This document shows, piece after piece, positions 53,183 to 61,968 of a DNA stretch of 64,000 nt (its first letter is position 1; each line of letters begins with the position of its first letter). Source of the DNA: an uncultured Treponema sp. (GTDB lineage: Bacteria; Spirochaetota; Spirochaetia; Treponematales; Treponemataceae); the NCBI RefSeq assembly GCF_945873775.1, contig NZ_CAMCEC010000006.1:1-64000 (forward strand). The letters are read 5' to 3'. Made by a program: the position numbers and the translations under genes. The notes under the pieces were generated by a model, which had not been told where the DNA came from, did not search any database, and saw only the letters and a program-made list of their open reading frames with translations.

Positions 53183-54676
53183 ATGGACGATATAGTTCTG
53201 GAAATAAAAAATCTTTCAAAGTCATTTGCAAAGAACAAGGTCCTTGACGGTATAAATCTTACTGTAAAGAAAGGCACTGTTCTGGGGCTTATGGGCGAAA
53301 ACGGAGCCGGAAAATCCACAATGATGAAATGCCTTTTTGGTATTTATGCAAAGGATGAAGGCTCAATTTCGCTTTTGGGAAAGCCCATAAACTTTAAGAA
53401 TCCTAAGGAAGCTCTTGAAAATGGAGTCGCAATGGTGCATCAGGAGCTTAATCAGTGCCTTGACCGTACTGTTACAGACAACCTTTTTCTTGGCCGCTAT
53501 CCAACAAGGGCGGGAATTGTTGACGAAGCTAAGATGCTCAAGGAAGCGAACAGCCTTTTTGCTTCTCTTAGCATGAATGTAAATCCAAAGACCGTTATGC
53601 GCACAATGTCTGTTTCCCAAAGACAGATGGTTGAAATTGCAAAGGCGGTTTCTTACGACGCAAAAATAATAGTTCTTGACGAGCCTACATCTTCACTTAC
53701 AGAGCGTGAGGTCAGCAAGCTTTTTTCCATAGTGGACGACCTTAGAAACAAGGGAGTTTCGTTTGTTTATATTTCGCACAAGATGGATGAAATTTTCCAG
53801 ATTTGCAATGAAGTCGCTGTTCTTCGGGACGGAAAGATGATTCTTTCAAAGCCTGTCGAATCAACCGACATGAACGAACTTATTTCTGCAATGGTTGGAC
53901 GCTCTTTGGACAAGCGTTTCCCGGATGTGGACAATGTTCCGGGCGAGGATTTTCTTGAAGTCCGCGGACTTACCACAAAGTACGAGCCTGTTCTTGAAGA
54001 TATTTCGTTTACGGTAAAGAAAGGTGAAATTTTCGGATTGTACGGACTTGTTGGTGCTGGACGCAGCGAGCTTTTGGAGTCTTTGTTCGGAATCAGAACA
54101 ATCGCTTCTGGAGAAATTATAATGAACGGAAAAAAGCTTCACTTTAAAAACAGCAAGGATGCTATGGACTATAGTTTTGCGCTTGTTACCGAGGAACGTA
54201 AGCTGAACGGAATGTTCGGAAAAGACACAATCCAGTTCAACACAACGATTACAAACCTTGACAGCTACAAGACATTCGGTGTGCTTTCAAACCGTAAGAT
54301 GCAGGAGGCCGCCAACCGCGAAATAAAAACCATGCATACAAAATGCGTTTCAGCTGATGAGCTTATAAGTTCTCTTAGCGGCGGAAACCAGCAGAAAGTT
54401 ATAATCGGAAAATGGCTTGAGCGGCAGCCGCAGGTGTTTTTGCTTGACGAGCCTACACGCGGAATTGACGTTGGCGCAAAGTATGAAATCTACCAGCTGA
54501 TTATAAACATGGCAAAAGAAGGAAAGACAATAATCGTTGTTTCAAGCGAAATGCCTGAAATCTTGGGCATTACAAACAGAATCGCCGTTATGTCTAACCA
54601 CCGCCTTGCAGGAATTGTAAATACAAAAGAAACGGATCAGGAAGCCTTGCTTAGGCTTTCTGCAAAATACTTATGA
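53183..54676 (+). CDS. mglA: Sugar ABC transporter ATP-binding protein MglA
   Basis: The 497-residue protein has two ABC ATPase domains in tandem. The first has Walker A GENGAGKST near residue 38, MSVSQRQMVEIAKA, and Walker B IIVLDEPTSSL. The second has the degenerate P-loop GLVGAGRSE near residue 290, the strong signature LSGGNQQKVIIGKW, and FLLDEPTRGIDVG. This arrangement is that of MglA/RbsA-type sugar importers. AGAGGAG precedes the ATG. Its end overlaps a possible early start of mglC by four bases (ATGA). Confidence 0.95.
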   Translation: MDDIVLEIKNLSKSFAKNKVLDGINLTVKKGTVLGLMGENGAGKSTMMKCLFGIYAKDEGSISLLGKPINFKNPKEALENGVAMVHQELNQCLDRTVTDNLFLGRYPTRAGIVDEAKMLKEANSLFASLSMNVNPKTVMRTMSVSQRQMVEIAKAVSYDAKIIVLDEPTSSLTEREVSKLFSIVDDLRNKGVSFVYISHKMDEIFQICNEVAVLRDGKMILSKPVESTDMNELISAMVGRSLDKRFPDVDNVPGEDFLEVRGLTTKYEPVLEDISFTVKKGEIFGLYGLVGAGRSELLESLFGIRTIASGEIIMNGKKLHFKNSKDAMDYSFALVTEERKLNGMFGKDTIQFNTTITNLDSYKTFGVLSNRKMQEAANREIKTMHTKCVSADELISSLSGGNQQKVIIGKWLERQPQVFLLDEPTRGIDVGAKYEIYQLIINMAKEGKTIIVVSSEMPEILGITNRIAVMSNHRLAGIVNTKETDQEALLRLSAKYL

Positions 54677-54693
54677 TTACTAGGAGCAAGCAA

Positions 54694-56376
54694 ATGAACG
54701 AAAAAGCATCTGTTGCAGAAATAAAGACTTTGGATGAAGACGAAAAACTCCGCGGATATTCCGAAACTCTGCATAATCTTCGGAAAGATGGAGTGAAAAA
54801 AATCGCCGACTTAAAACAGGAAATTTTTTCACTTAAAAAAAGCAAGATGATTGATTCTGCAGAAAAGCAGCGTCTGATTTCAGAAAAAAAAGATGGAATT
54901 GAAAAAGCCAAGGAAGTAGCGGCAAAAAACAAGGCGGAAGAAATCCGTGTTGAAAAAGAAGCCGTTGCCTATGCGAACACAATTTCAAAGGAATACATCG
55001 CGCAGGTTGTTCTCTCTGAAAATGAATCCATTGCAAAGCATAAGCAGGATTTTGCGCAGGAAGTATTGAAGATAAAATCTGAATCTGCTGAAAAAGAAAG
55101 CAAACTGAAGTCTTCTGGAATGGATTCCGCCGCTTTAAAAGAAGAAATCGCGACTCTTAAATATGAAACTAAATCTTCTTTGTTCGATGCAAAAAGCCGC
55201 TTGTCTTCCGCAGTTGGAAGATGCAAGGACGCAAAAAATCAGGCTTTTGTAAATCACGTTCAAAAAAACAGAAGCCTTCGCAACGGAAAAAACAAGTTTT
55301 CAGAAGACTTTGTGCTTAACTTGAACGACTACATTTACAAGTTCAAGCCTTCAAAGTTTTTCCTTGACAATGGACTTTACCTTGCGATTCTTGTGTTCTT
55401 TATAGTCTGCATTATCCTTGCTCCTATTTCTGGAAACGGAAATCTTCTTTCGCTTCCGAACATATTTACAATTCTTGAGCAGTCTTCAACCCGTATGTTC
55501 TATGCGCTTGGAGTTGCGGGGCTTATTCTTCTTGCCGGAACAGACTTGAGTGTAGGCCGAATGGTTGCTCTTGGAGCGGTTGTTACAGGTCTTGTGCTTC
55601 ATCCGGGACAGAATATTGTTACTTTCTTTGGAATGGGACCTTGGGATTTTACTGCGATTCCTATGGCTGTCCGCGTAATAATGGCTTTGTTTTCTTCTGT
55701 GTTCCTTTGTGTGCTTTTCAGCGCGTTTGCCGGCGTTTTTTCAGCAAGGCTCAAGATTCATCCGTTTATTTCAACTCTTGCAACTCAGCTTATTATCTAC
55801 GGACTTTTGTTCTTTGGAACAAGCGGAACTCCAGTCGGCTCGATTGACAGCGGAATCAAGGACGTTTTCGGCGGAAGATGGGTTCTTGGAGTTATAAACG
55901 GCGAGCTTGTTACATTCCCGAAGTTGATTATTCCTGCCGCAATTGCAATTGTTGTCGCCTGGTTTATCTGGAACAAGACAACGTTTGGAAAAAATATGTA
56001 TGCTGTAGGTGGAAACGCAGAAGCTGCAAGTGTAAGCGGAATCAGTGTTTTCAAGGTAACTTTGGGCGTATTCATTATGGCTGGAATTTTCTACGGATTC
56101 GGCGCGTTCTTTGAAGCTTTCAAGGCAAACGCCAGCGCAGGAACAGGGCAGGGCTATGAGCTTGATGCTATTGCTGCTTGTGTTGTAGGCGGAATTTCAT
56201 TTAACGGCGGAATAGGAAAAATTGGCGGCGCAGTTCTTGGTGTTATAATATTCACAAGCCTTACTTACTGCCTTACGTTCCTTGGAATTGACACGAACCT
56301 TCAGTTTGTATTCAAAGGATTTATAATTATTGCGGCGGTTGCGCTTGACAGCATAAAGTATCTTAAGCGGAAATAA
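54694..56376 (+). CDS. mglC: Sugar ABC transporter permease MglC with coiled-coil N-terminal extension
   Basis: The product has 560 residues from the ATG at 54694, seven bases after TAGGAG; an ATG at 54673 overlaps the mglA stop but lacks spacing from a ribosome site. Residues 1-210 are polar, Lys/Glu/Ala-rich and predicted coiled-coil, with no membrane segment. The permease proper begins near residue 225 (LYLAILVFFIVCIILAP), has about 8-10 segments, and shows LAGTDLSVGRMVALGAV near residue 285 and GGNAEAASVSGISV near 440. Normal MglC is about 335 residues. The long cytoplasmic extension is therefore an addition of unknown purpose. Confidence 0.9.
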   Translation: MNEKASVAEIKTLDEDEKLRGYSETLHNLRKDGVKKIADLKQEIFSLKKSKMIDSAEKQRLISEKKDGIEKAKEVAAKNKAEEIRVEKEAVAYANTISKEYIAQVVLSENESIAKHKQDFAQEVLKIKSESAEKESKLKSSGMDSAALKEEIATLKYETKSSLFDAKSRLSSAVGRCKDAKNQAFVNHVQKNRSLRNGKNKFSEDFVLNLNDYIYKFKPSKFFLDNGLYLAILVFFIVCIILAPISGNGNLLSLPNIFTILEQSSTRMFYALGVAGLILLAGTDLSVGRMVALGAVVTGLVLHPGQNIVTFFGMGPWDFTAIPMAVRVIMALFSSVFLCVLFSAFAGVFSARLKIHPFISTLATQLIIYGLLFFGTSGTPVGSIDSGIKDVFGGRWVLGVINGELVTFPKLIIPAAIAIVVAWFIWNKTTFGKNMYAVGGNAEAASVSGISVFKVTLGVFIMAGIFYGFGAFFEAFKANASAGTGQGYELDAIAACVVGGISFNGGIGKIGGAVLGVIIFTSLTYCLTFLGIDTNLQFVFKGFIIIAAVALDSIKYLKRK

Positions 56377-56427
56377 CTGCATATAGCTTTAAAATTATTT
56401 TACTCTGAATAACTTTCCTCCAATTTT

Positions 56428-56467
56428 GCACCTTTGGGGCTTTTAGCTTCAAGGGTGCGTCTTTTTA
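56428..56467 (+). terminator. Terminator of mglBAC
   Basis: GCACCTTT pairs with AAGGGTGC (one G-T) around a 15-base loop, followed by GTCTTTTTAT. Confidence 0.75.
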
Positions 56468-56554
56468 TGATATTGTAATTCCTCAGTTTAAGTGTGGAAA
56501 CTTTTTTACGATTTGATTTGTTTTGAAGCCTGAATGTTGATTTTATATTTTATT

Positions 56555-56580
56555 GTCATTATCGGGCTAGACCCGGTAAT
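56555..56580 (-). repeat. Palindromic dispersed repeat (reverse orientation)
   Basis: ATTATCGGG and CCCGGTAAT surround CTAGA; GTC precedes on the plus strand. One G-T type change occurs in the arms. Confidence 0.75.
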
Positions 56581-56617
56581 CTATATTCGACATTTGGAAA
56601 TATGAATGATTTAAAAA

Positions 56618-56646
56618 TAAAAAAAGACACTAAGAAAACTTAGTGC
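56618..56646 (-). terminator. Terminator of the tRNA-Thr/tRNA-Tyr unit
   Basis: On the minus strand GCACTAAG pairs with CTTAGTGT around TTTT, followed by TTTTTTTATTTT. Confidence 0.88.
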
Positions 56647-56651
56647 CTGCT

Positions 56652-56732
56652 TGGGGAGTGAAGGATTCGAACCTACGAAGGAAAACCAACAGATTTACAG
56701 TCTGCCCCCTTTGACCACTCGGGAAACTCCCC
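56652..56732 (-). tRNA. tRNA-Tyr (anticodon GTA)
   Basis: The 81-base gene has the acceptor stem GGGGAGT / ACTCCCC, a type II long variable arm, the anticodon arm CAGA-CTGTAAA-TCTG (anticodon GTA), and a T-arm with GGTTCGAATCC. The CCA end is not encoded. It follows tRNA-Thr by 6 bases. Confidence 0.94.
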
Positions 56733-56738
56733 GATGAA

Positions 56739-56811
56739 AGCTGCTTGTAGGACTTGGACCCACGACCCCGAGATTACAAATCACGTGCTCTACCAACTGA
56801 GCTAAAGCAGC
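56739..56811 (-). tRNA. tRNA-Thr (anticodon TGT)
   Basis: The 73-base gene has the acceptor GCTGCTT / AAGCAGC, D-arm GCTC-AGTTGGTA-GAGC, and anticodon loop TTTGTAA (anticodon TGT). The anticodon stem CGTGA / TCTCG has a T-T mismatch at the middle pair, where a perfect stem would need TCACG. The T-arm GTGGGTCCAAGTCCTAC has GTCCAAG in place of the usual GTTCGA. These changes may slightly weaken the fold. Confidence 0.88.
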
Positions 56812-56848
56812 AGATAATCAACTTGCCATTAATCAAGCTGATGAAAAG

Positions 56849-56877
56849 ACTATATACTATAGCACATTTTGTGTCAA
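56849..56877 (-). promoter_or_regulatory. Promoter of the tRNA-Thr/tRNA-Tyr unit
   Basis: On the minus strand TTGACA (56872-56877), a 17-base spacer and TATAGT (56849-56854) lie 38 bases before the tRNA-Thr 5' end. Confidence 0.85.
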
Positions 56878-57020
56878 TAACTTTAGTTTAAAATTTGCAT
56901 TTTTTTTTATTTTTTTTAATTCTTGCAATCAACGAATAAAATTTGTTAAATCCATATTTGTGTGGTATAATTTTTTCAATAAAAACAAACAAGCTTTGAG
57001 TTATTAGGAGTGCAAGATAA

Positions 57021-58226
57021 ATGCCTGTTTCGCCTTATATAAAGGAAACAATGACTAGCAAAACTGCTGGCGTAATTAGAAAAATGTTTGAGGAAGGCCT
57101 TGAACTTAAGAAAAAATACGGAGAAGACAATGTCTTTGACTTCAGCATAGGAAATCCGGATTTAGATCCGCCGGAAGAAATTTTTGAGTGCATAGAAGAG
57201 CTTGCAAAAAAGCGTGAAAAAAATTTCCATGGATATATGCCGAATCCTGGCTATCAGTTTGCAAGAGAGGCGATGGCAAAAAAAACGGAATCTGAACAAG
57301 GCGTTCCCGTTGACTTTAGCTGTGTTGTAATGTCTGTTGGCGCGGCTGGAGCTTTAAACAGTCTTTTTAAGGCGATTGTTTCTGAAGGCGACAATGTTAT
57401 AGTTCCTTCTCCATTTTTTACAGAATACAGGCACTATGTCCATAATTACGGCGGAAATTTAATTGAAGTTCCTGCAAAGCCTGATTTTTCGCTTGATGTG
57501 GATGCGATTGCCGCCGCTTTAACAGAAAAAACTGCCGCTGTTCTTATAAACAGCCCGAATAATCCGACTGGACGCATTTATTCAAAGGAAGAAATAAAAA
57601 AACTTGCCGATGTTTTGGAGCTTCATGCAAAAAAATGCGGAAGAAAACCATATCTTGTGTGCGACGAGCCTTACCGCGCGATTGTTTACGACGGAAACTC
57701 TGTTGCCCCTGTTTTTCCGGTTTATGACAGCGCAATTATTGTAACTTCGTTTGCAAAAAATTTAAGTCTTCCGGGTGAAAGAATCGGCTACATTTGTGTA
57801 AATCCTGCCTGCCCTGACAAAGATGAAGTTGTCGCCGCTTGTATTTTTACAACAAGAATTTTGGGCTATGTAAACGCTCCGGCTTTTTTTCAGCGTGTGG
57901 TTGCAAAAACTTGGAATGTAAAGGTTGACTATTCTCTTTACAAAAAACGCCGCGATATGCTTATGGATGTGCTGGACGAAGCTGGAGTTGAGCATATTGT
58001 TCCAGAAGGCGCGTTTTATATGTGGTGCAAGGCTCCAGAATCTTTTGGTGCGGATGATATGGCTTTCTGTGATTACTTAAAGAAATACAATATTCTTTCT
58101 GCTCCGGGAAGCGGCTTTGGCGGAAAGGGCTGGATTCGGCTTGCATACTGTGTGAGCGAAAAATCAATTGAAAATTCAAGAAAGCCTTTTGTAAAGGCAA
58201 TGAAAGATTTGGAGGAAGAAAAATGA
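57021..58226 (+). CDS. Pyridoxal-phosphate aminotransferase (class I/II)
   Basis: The 401-residue fold-type I aminotransferase has GNPDLDPP near residue 44, SPNNPTGRIYS near residue 174, CDEPYR near 214 (PLP-binding Asp) and TSFAKNLSLPGERIGY near 244 with the Schiff-base Lys. An Arg near the C-terminus (WIRLAYC) binds the substrate carboxylate. It resembles aspartate aminotransferases; the amino donor cannot be told. It ends overlapping the glgA start by four bases (ATGA), so the two are coupled although their products act in different pathways. TAGGAG precedes the ATG. Confidence 0.88.
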   Translation: MPVSPYIKETMTSKTAGVIRKMFEEGLELKKKYGEDNVFDFSIGNPDLDPPEEIFECIEELAKKREKNFHGYMPNPGYQFAREAMAKKTESEQGVPVDFSCVVMSVGAAGALNSLFKAIVSEGDNVIVPSPFFTEYRHYVHNYGGNLIEVPAKPDFSLDVDAIAAALTEKTAAVLINSPNNPTGRIYSKEEIKKLADVLELHAKKCGRKPYLVCDEPYRAIVYDGNSVAPVFPVYDSAIIVTSFAKNLSLPGERIGYICVNPACPDKDEVVAACIFTTRILGYVNAPAFFQRVVAKTWNVKVDYSLYKKRRDMLMDVLDEAGVEHIVPEGAFYMWCKAPESFGADDMAFCDYLKKYNILSAPGSGFGGKGWIRLAYCVSEKSIENSRKPFVKAMKDLEEEK

Positions 58227-59704
58227 AAATTTTAATGGTTACGGCGGAAACAGTTCCTTTTGCAAAGACAGGCGGACTTGCGGACATGGTGAGCGCACTT
58301 GCCATTCAGCTTACAAAAATGGGGTATGATGTAAAAATTGTTATGCCGCGCTACTATAAAATCGACAGAAGCAAGCTTGTAAAGCTTGAAGGTCCTATGG
58401 CGATTGCCGCTGGAACAGTTGAAACTTGGTCGGCAGTTTACACAACAACAATGCCGGGCTGCGAAAAACTTCCTGTTTATTTTATTGACCACGAGCAGTG
58501 CTTTGGAAGAGACGGAGTTTATGGTGTTCCTTCTGAAACTGATTTCCACGACAACCCTTATAGATTTGCTGTTCTTTGCCACGGAGCGTTTCAGCTTTGC
58601 CGCAAGCTTGGCTGGTTTCCTGATATAATTCATTGCCACGACTGGTCAACTTGTCTTGCTCCGGTTCTTTTAAAGCATGTTTGCCGTTACTGCGGATTTG
58701 AAAAAACTGCGAGCGTTCTTACAATTCACAATCAGGGCTACCAAGGCCAGTATTCAAAAAATTCGTTTCCAGCTCTTGGAATTGACTGGGGGCTTTATTA
58801 TGGCGCGGGCTTTGAGCATGACGGCGGAATAAATTTCTTGCAGGCTGGAGTTTCTTCTTCAGACATGATAACGACAGTTTCCCCGACTTATGCGCATGAA
58901 ATTCAGACTGCGGAAGGCGGATTCGGAATGGACGGACTTTTGCGCGCAAGGGCTGATGTTATAAAAGGAATCTTGAACGGCGCAGATTTGCGTCAGTGGA
59001 ATCCAGAAATCGACAAAAAAATTCCTGCGACTTATTCAGCAAGAAACATGGCAGGAAAAGCAAAGTGCAAGGAAGAGCTTCAGAAAAGAATGGGACTGGA
59101 AGTAAATCCTGACATTCCTGTAATTGGAATTGTTACACGCCTTGTAGATCAAAAGGGCATTGCTGAAATTTTTGCTCCGACTTACGGCTCGATTTACCAA
59201 ATTTGCACGGACATGAAAGTTCAGTTTGCAATTCTTGGCAGCGGTGAAAGCTGGTGCGAAAATGAAATTTGCGCTTTGCAGTCAAAACTTCCGAACCTTA
59301 GAGCCTATATTGGATATGACGATGCTTTGAGCCACCTTATTGAAGCCGGAAGCGATTTCTTCCTTATGCCATCAAAGTATGAGCCGTGCGGCTTGAATCA
59401 GATTTATTCAATGCTTTATGGAACTTTGCCAATTGTAAGAAAAACTGGCGGACTTGCGGACACTGTTGACAACTACAATCAGCAAACTGGCGAAGGCACA
59501 GGATTTGTATTTGAACAGCTTACTCCGCGTGCTATTTATGATACTGTTGGCTGGGCTGTCTGGGCGTACTACAACAAAAAAGACCACATCAAAAAAATGC
59601 AGCAAGCCGGAATGAAAAAAACATTTGGCTGGGACGAGGCTGCGGAAAAATATGTTCAGGTTTATAAAGAGGCTTTGGGACGAGGCTGCGGAATAAGACA
59701 GTAA
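58223..59704 (+). CDS. glgA: Glycogen (starch) synthase
   Basis: The 493-residue GT5 enzyme begins MKILMVTAETVPFAKTGGLADMVSAL, with the ADP-glucose-binding KTGGLAD at residue 15. It has HCHDWSTCL near residue 134 and the C-terminal PSKYEPCGLNQIYSM near residue 383 (EX7E glutamates), followed by RKTGGLADTVDNY. It elongates alpha-1,4-glucan from ADP-glucose, the reverse of what the amylase and GH31 enzymes in this window break down. The start overlaps the aminotransferase end by four bases (ATGA); GGAGGAAG precedes it. Confidence 0.94.
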   Translation: MKILMVTAETVPFAKTGGLADMVSALAIQLTKMGYDVKIVMPRYYKIDRSKLVKLEGPMAIAAGTVETWSAVYTTTMPGCEKLPVYFIDHEQCFGRDGVYGVPSETDFHDNPYRFAVLCHGAFQLCRKLGWFPDIIHCHDWSTCLAPVLLKHVCRYCGFEKTASVLTIHNQGYQGQYSKNSFPALGIDWGLYYGAGFEHDGGINFLQAGVSSSDMITTVSPTYAHEIQTAEGGFGMDGLLRARADVIKGILNGADLRQWNPEIDKKIPATYSARNMAGKAKCKEELQKRMGLEVNPDIPVIGIVTRLVDQKGIAEIFAPTYGSIYQICTDMKVQFAILGSGESWCENEICALQSKLPNLRAYIGYDDALSHLIEAGSDFFLMPSKYEPCGLNQIYSMLYGTLPIVRKTGGLADTVDNYNQQTGEGTGFVFEQLTPRAIYDTVGWAVWAYYNKKDHIKKMQQAGMKKTFGWDEAAEKYVQVYKEALGRGCGIRQ

Positions 59705-59809
59705 ATTCTTTGAGCCAGCCAATTGAATTTTTCTCTTGAACTGGCTCTAATTGCTAAACGCCGCGCAATATGATAATCTAAAGCTCACTTTTTTAACTTG
59801 AGGAATCAA

Positions 59810-60895
59810 ATGGCAGAAGAAGAATTTGACAGCAACAAGACTTTTTTGGCGTCAGTGGAACGCTCAAAGCAGATAGAAGCAGATATTCAAGTGAATCCGC
59901 AGAAATACAGGGTTCTTACTGGCGACCGTCCGACTGGAAATCTTCACATCGGGCATTATTTTGGCTCTTTGCAGAACAGAGTGCGCCTTGCAAAACTTGG
60001 CGTGCCTACAATGATTCTTATTGCGGACTATCAGGTTCTTACTGACCATGATGCGTTTGATAAAATCAGCCAGAACACAAAGCAGCTTGTAATCGATTAT
60101 CTTGCCGCCGGAATTGAGCCTGGTGAAAATGTTATAATTTATCCGCATAGCTACATTCCGGAATGCAACCAGCTTATGCTGCCGTTTATGACTTTGGTGA
60201 GCAATGCAGAGCTTTCAAGAAATCCGACTGTAAAAGAAGAAATTGCGAGCGCGGGACTTACAAATGTGAATGCTGGAATGTACACATATCCGATTCATCA
60301 GGCGTGCGACATCCTTTTCTGCAAGGGAAATGTTGTTCCTGTTGGAAAAGACCAGCTTCCGCATATTGAGCTTACACGGAATATTGCAAAGGCTTTCAAC
60401 CGCAAATTCTGCAAGAACCGCGAACCTGTTTTTCCTTTGCCGCAAGCATTGCTTTCAAAAACTCCGAGCATCCTTGGTCTGGACGGAAGCCAGAAAATGA
60501 GCAAAAGCCGTGGAAACGCAATTTTCCTCTGCAGCACAGAAGACGAAACTGCTTCGCTTATAAAGAAAGCAAAAACTGATTCTGAGCGCGTTATAACTTA
60601 TGATCCTGAAAATCGCCCGGAAGTCGCAAATCTTCTTATGCTGATTTCTCTTTGCACAAAAGAAGAACCGGCGGCAATTGCTGAACGGATTGGAGAAAAG
60701 GGAAGCGGCGAGCTTAAAAAAGTGCTTGCAGAAGCCTTGAATGAAGAGCTTCGTCCTTTGAGACAAAAACGGGCAGAACTTGAAAAAAATCCTGACTACA
60801 TAAGGAAGGTTCTTCTTGACGGCGTGGAAAAAGCGCGCGCGATTGCAATAAAAACTTTGGATGAAGTTCGCGAAGCCATGAACATGAAAATTTAA
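59810..60895 (+). CDS. trpS: Tryptophanyl-tRNA synthetase
   Basis: The product has 361 residues from the ATG at 59810, eight bases after TTGAGG; the TTG at 59798 lies in that ribosome site and is rejected. It has the HIGH-type motif PTGNLHIGHYFGSL near residue 46, the Trp-binding pocket segment, and the KMSKS motif KMSKSRGNA near residue 229. The first 30 residues (an acidic extension) are longer than in most TrpRS. It charges tRNA-Trp. A strong terminator follows. No T-box or trp leader is visible before it. Confidence 0.95.
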   Translation: MAEEEFDSNKTFLASVERSKQIEADIQVNPQKYRVLTGDRPTGNLHIGHYFGSLQNRVRLAKLGVPTMILIADYQVLTDHDAFDKISQNTKQLVIDYLAAGIEPGENVIIYPHSYIPECNQLMLPFMTLVSNAELSRNPTVKEEIASAGLTNVNAGMYTYPIHQACDILFCKGNVVPVGKDQLPHIELTRNIAKAFNRKFCKNREPVFPLPQALLSKTPSILGLDGSQKMSKSRGNAIFLCSTEDETASLIKKAKTDSERVITYDPENRPEVANLLMLISLCTKEEPAAIAERIGEKGSGELKKVLAEALNEELRPLRQKRAELEKNPDYIRKVLLDGVEKARAIAIKTLDEVREAMNMKI

Positions 60896-60910
60896 CTTTG
60901 GTTGCAAAAA

Positions 60911-60942
60911 AATCCTGCTGCAAAAACGGCAGGATTTATTTT
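60911..60942 (+). terminator. Terminator of trpS
   Basis: AATCCTGC pairs with GCAGGATT around a 10-base loop, followed by TATTTTG. Confidence 0.88.
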
Positions 60943-60990
60943 GTAGATTAAAAAAATCTTGTACAAGTTAACTATAAAAATACTAAAAAT

Positions 60991-61019
60991 TTGACGTATT
61001 ATATTGCATTTTGTATCAT
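60991..61019 (+). promoter_or_regulatory. Promoter of the lipase-like gene
   Basis: TTGACG (60991-60996), a 17-base spacer and TATCAT (61014-61019) lie 20 bases before the ATG at 61039. Confidence 0.65.
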
Positions 61020-61038
61020 ATAGAATAGAGGCAAAATA

Positions 61039-61968
61039 ATGAATCTGGAAGTAAAAGAACTTTCCATGTCTGATGGAAATGTAAATTTTGTTTATCATTG
61101 GATTCCAGCGGAAACTGAAGCTGTTGTGGTTTTAAGCCACGGAATGGCTGAGCACGCTGCCCGTTATTCTTACTTTGCGGAATTTCTTGCAAAAAATAAA
61201 ATCGCGCTGATTGCTGAAGATCACAGAGGACACGGAAAAACCGGTCTAAAAGCTCAGTCTGACGGAACTGGAACGCTTGGTTTCCTTTCTGATAAAGACG
61301 GGTTCAACCGGGTAACAGAGGATATTCACGAAGAAATTTTGTATGCAAAAAAACTTTTCCCCGGAAAAAAGGTTTTTCTTTTGGGACATAGCTTTGGTTC
61401 GTTTATTGCCCAAAATGTAATTGAAAAATATGGAACTGAAATTGACAAGGCTGTTCTTTGCGGAACTGCTGGCCCTAGGCCTTTGACTGTTGCCTTTGCA
61501 AATTTTATTGGCGGAATTATAAAGTTTTTTGAAGGTGCAAAAAAGCAAAGCCGCTTTATGAATTTCTTAACGTTCGGACTTTCAAATTCAAAAATAAAAA
61601 ATCGCCGCACGGAATTTGACTGGCTTTCAAGGGACAAAGATGAAGTTGACCTTTATATAAAAGATGAACTTTGCGGATTTGATGCTACAAATGGATTTTT
61701 GTGCGACATATATTCAGGGTTGCGCCAAATTCACAAAAAATGCAATATTTTTAAAATCCCAAAAGAACTGCCGGTTTTTCTTGTTGCTGGAACTGCAGAT
61801 CCTGTTGGTTCTTACGGAAAGACTGTAAAAAAACTTTTTGACTGCTATAAAAAATCCGGCATGAAAAATGTTTCAATTCGGCTTTACGAAGATGCGCGCC
61901 ATGAGCTTTTTAACGAAATAAACCGTGAAGAAGTTATGGACGACATTCTGCGGTTTTTGCAAAGTTAG
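61039..61968 (+). CDS. Alpha/beta hydrolase, monoacylglycerol-lipase-like
   Basis: The 309-residue protein has an alpha/beta-hydrolase fold: oxyanion region VVLSHGMAEHAARY near residue 30, nucleophile GHSFGSF near residue 117 (Ser), catalytic Asp in AGTADPVG near 254, and catalytic His in DARHELFNE near 286. The HGMAEHAARY segment is typical of the lysophospholipase/monoacylglycerol lipase group (Hydrolase_4). No signal peptide, so it acts inside the cell. GAGG precedes the ATG. Its last four bases overlap the end of the convergent nucleotidyltransferase gene. Confidence 0.88.
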   Translation: MNLEVKELSMSDGNVNFVYHWIPAETEAVVVLSHGMAEHAARYSYFAEFLAKNKIALIAEDHRGHGKTGLKAQSDGTGTLGFLSDKDGFNRVTEDIHEEILYAKKLFPGKKVFLLGHSFGSFIAQNVIEKYGTEIDKAVLCGTAGPRPLTVAFANFIGGIIKFFEGAKKQSRFMNFLTFGLSNSKIKNRRTEFDWLSRDKDEVDLYIKDELCGFDATNGFLCDIYSGLRQIHKKCNIFKIPKELPVFLVAGTADPVGSYGKTVKKLFDCYKKSGMKNVSIRLYEDARHELFNEINREEVMDDILRFLQS

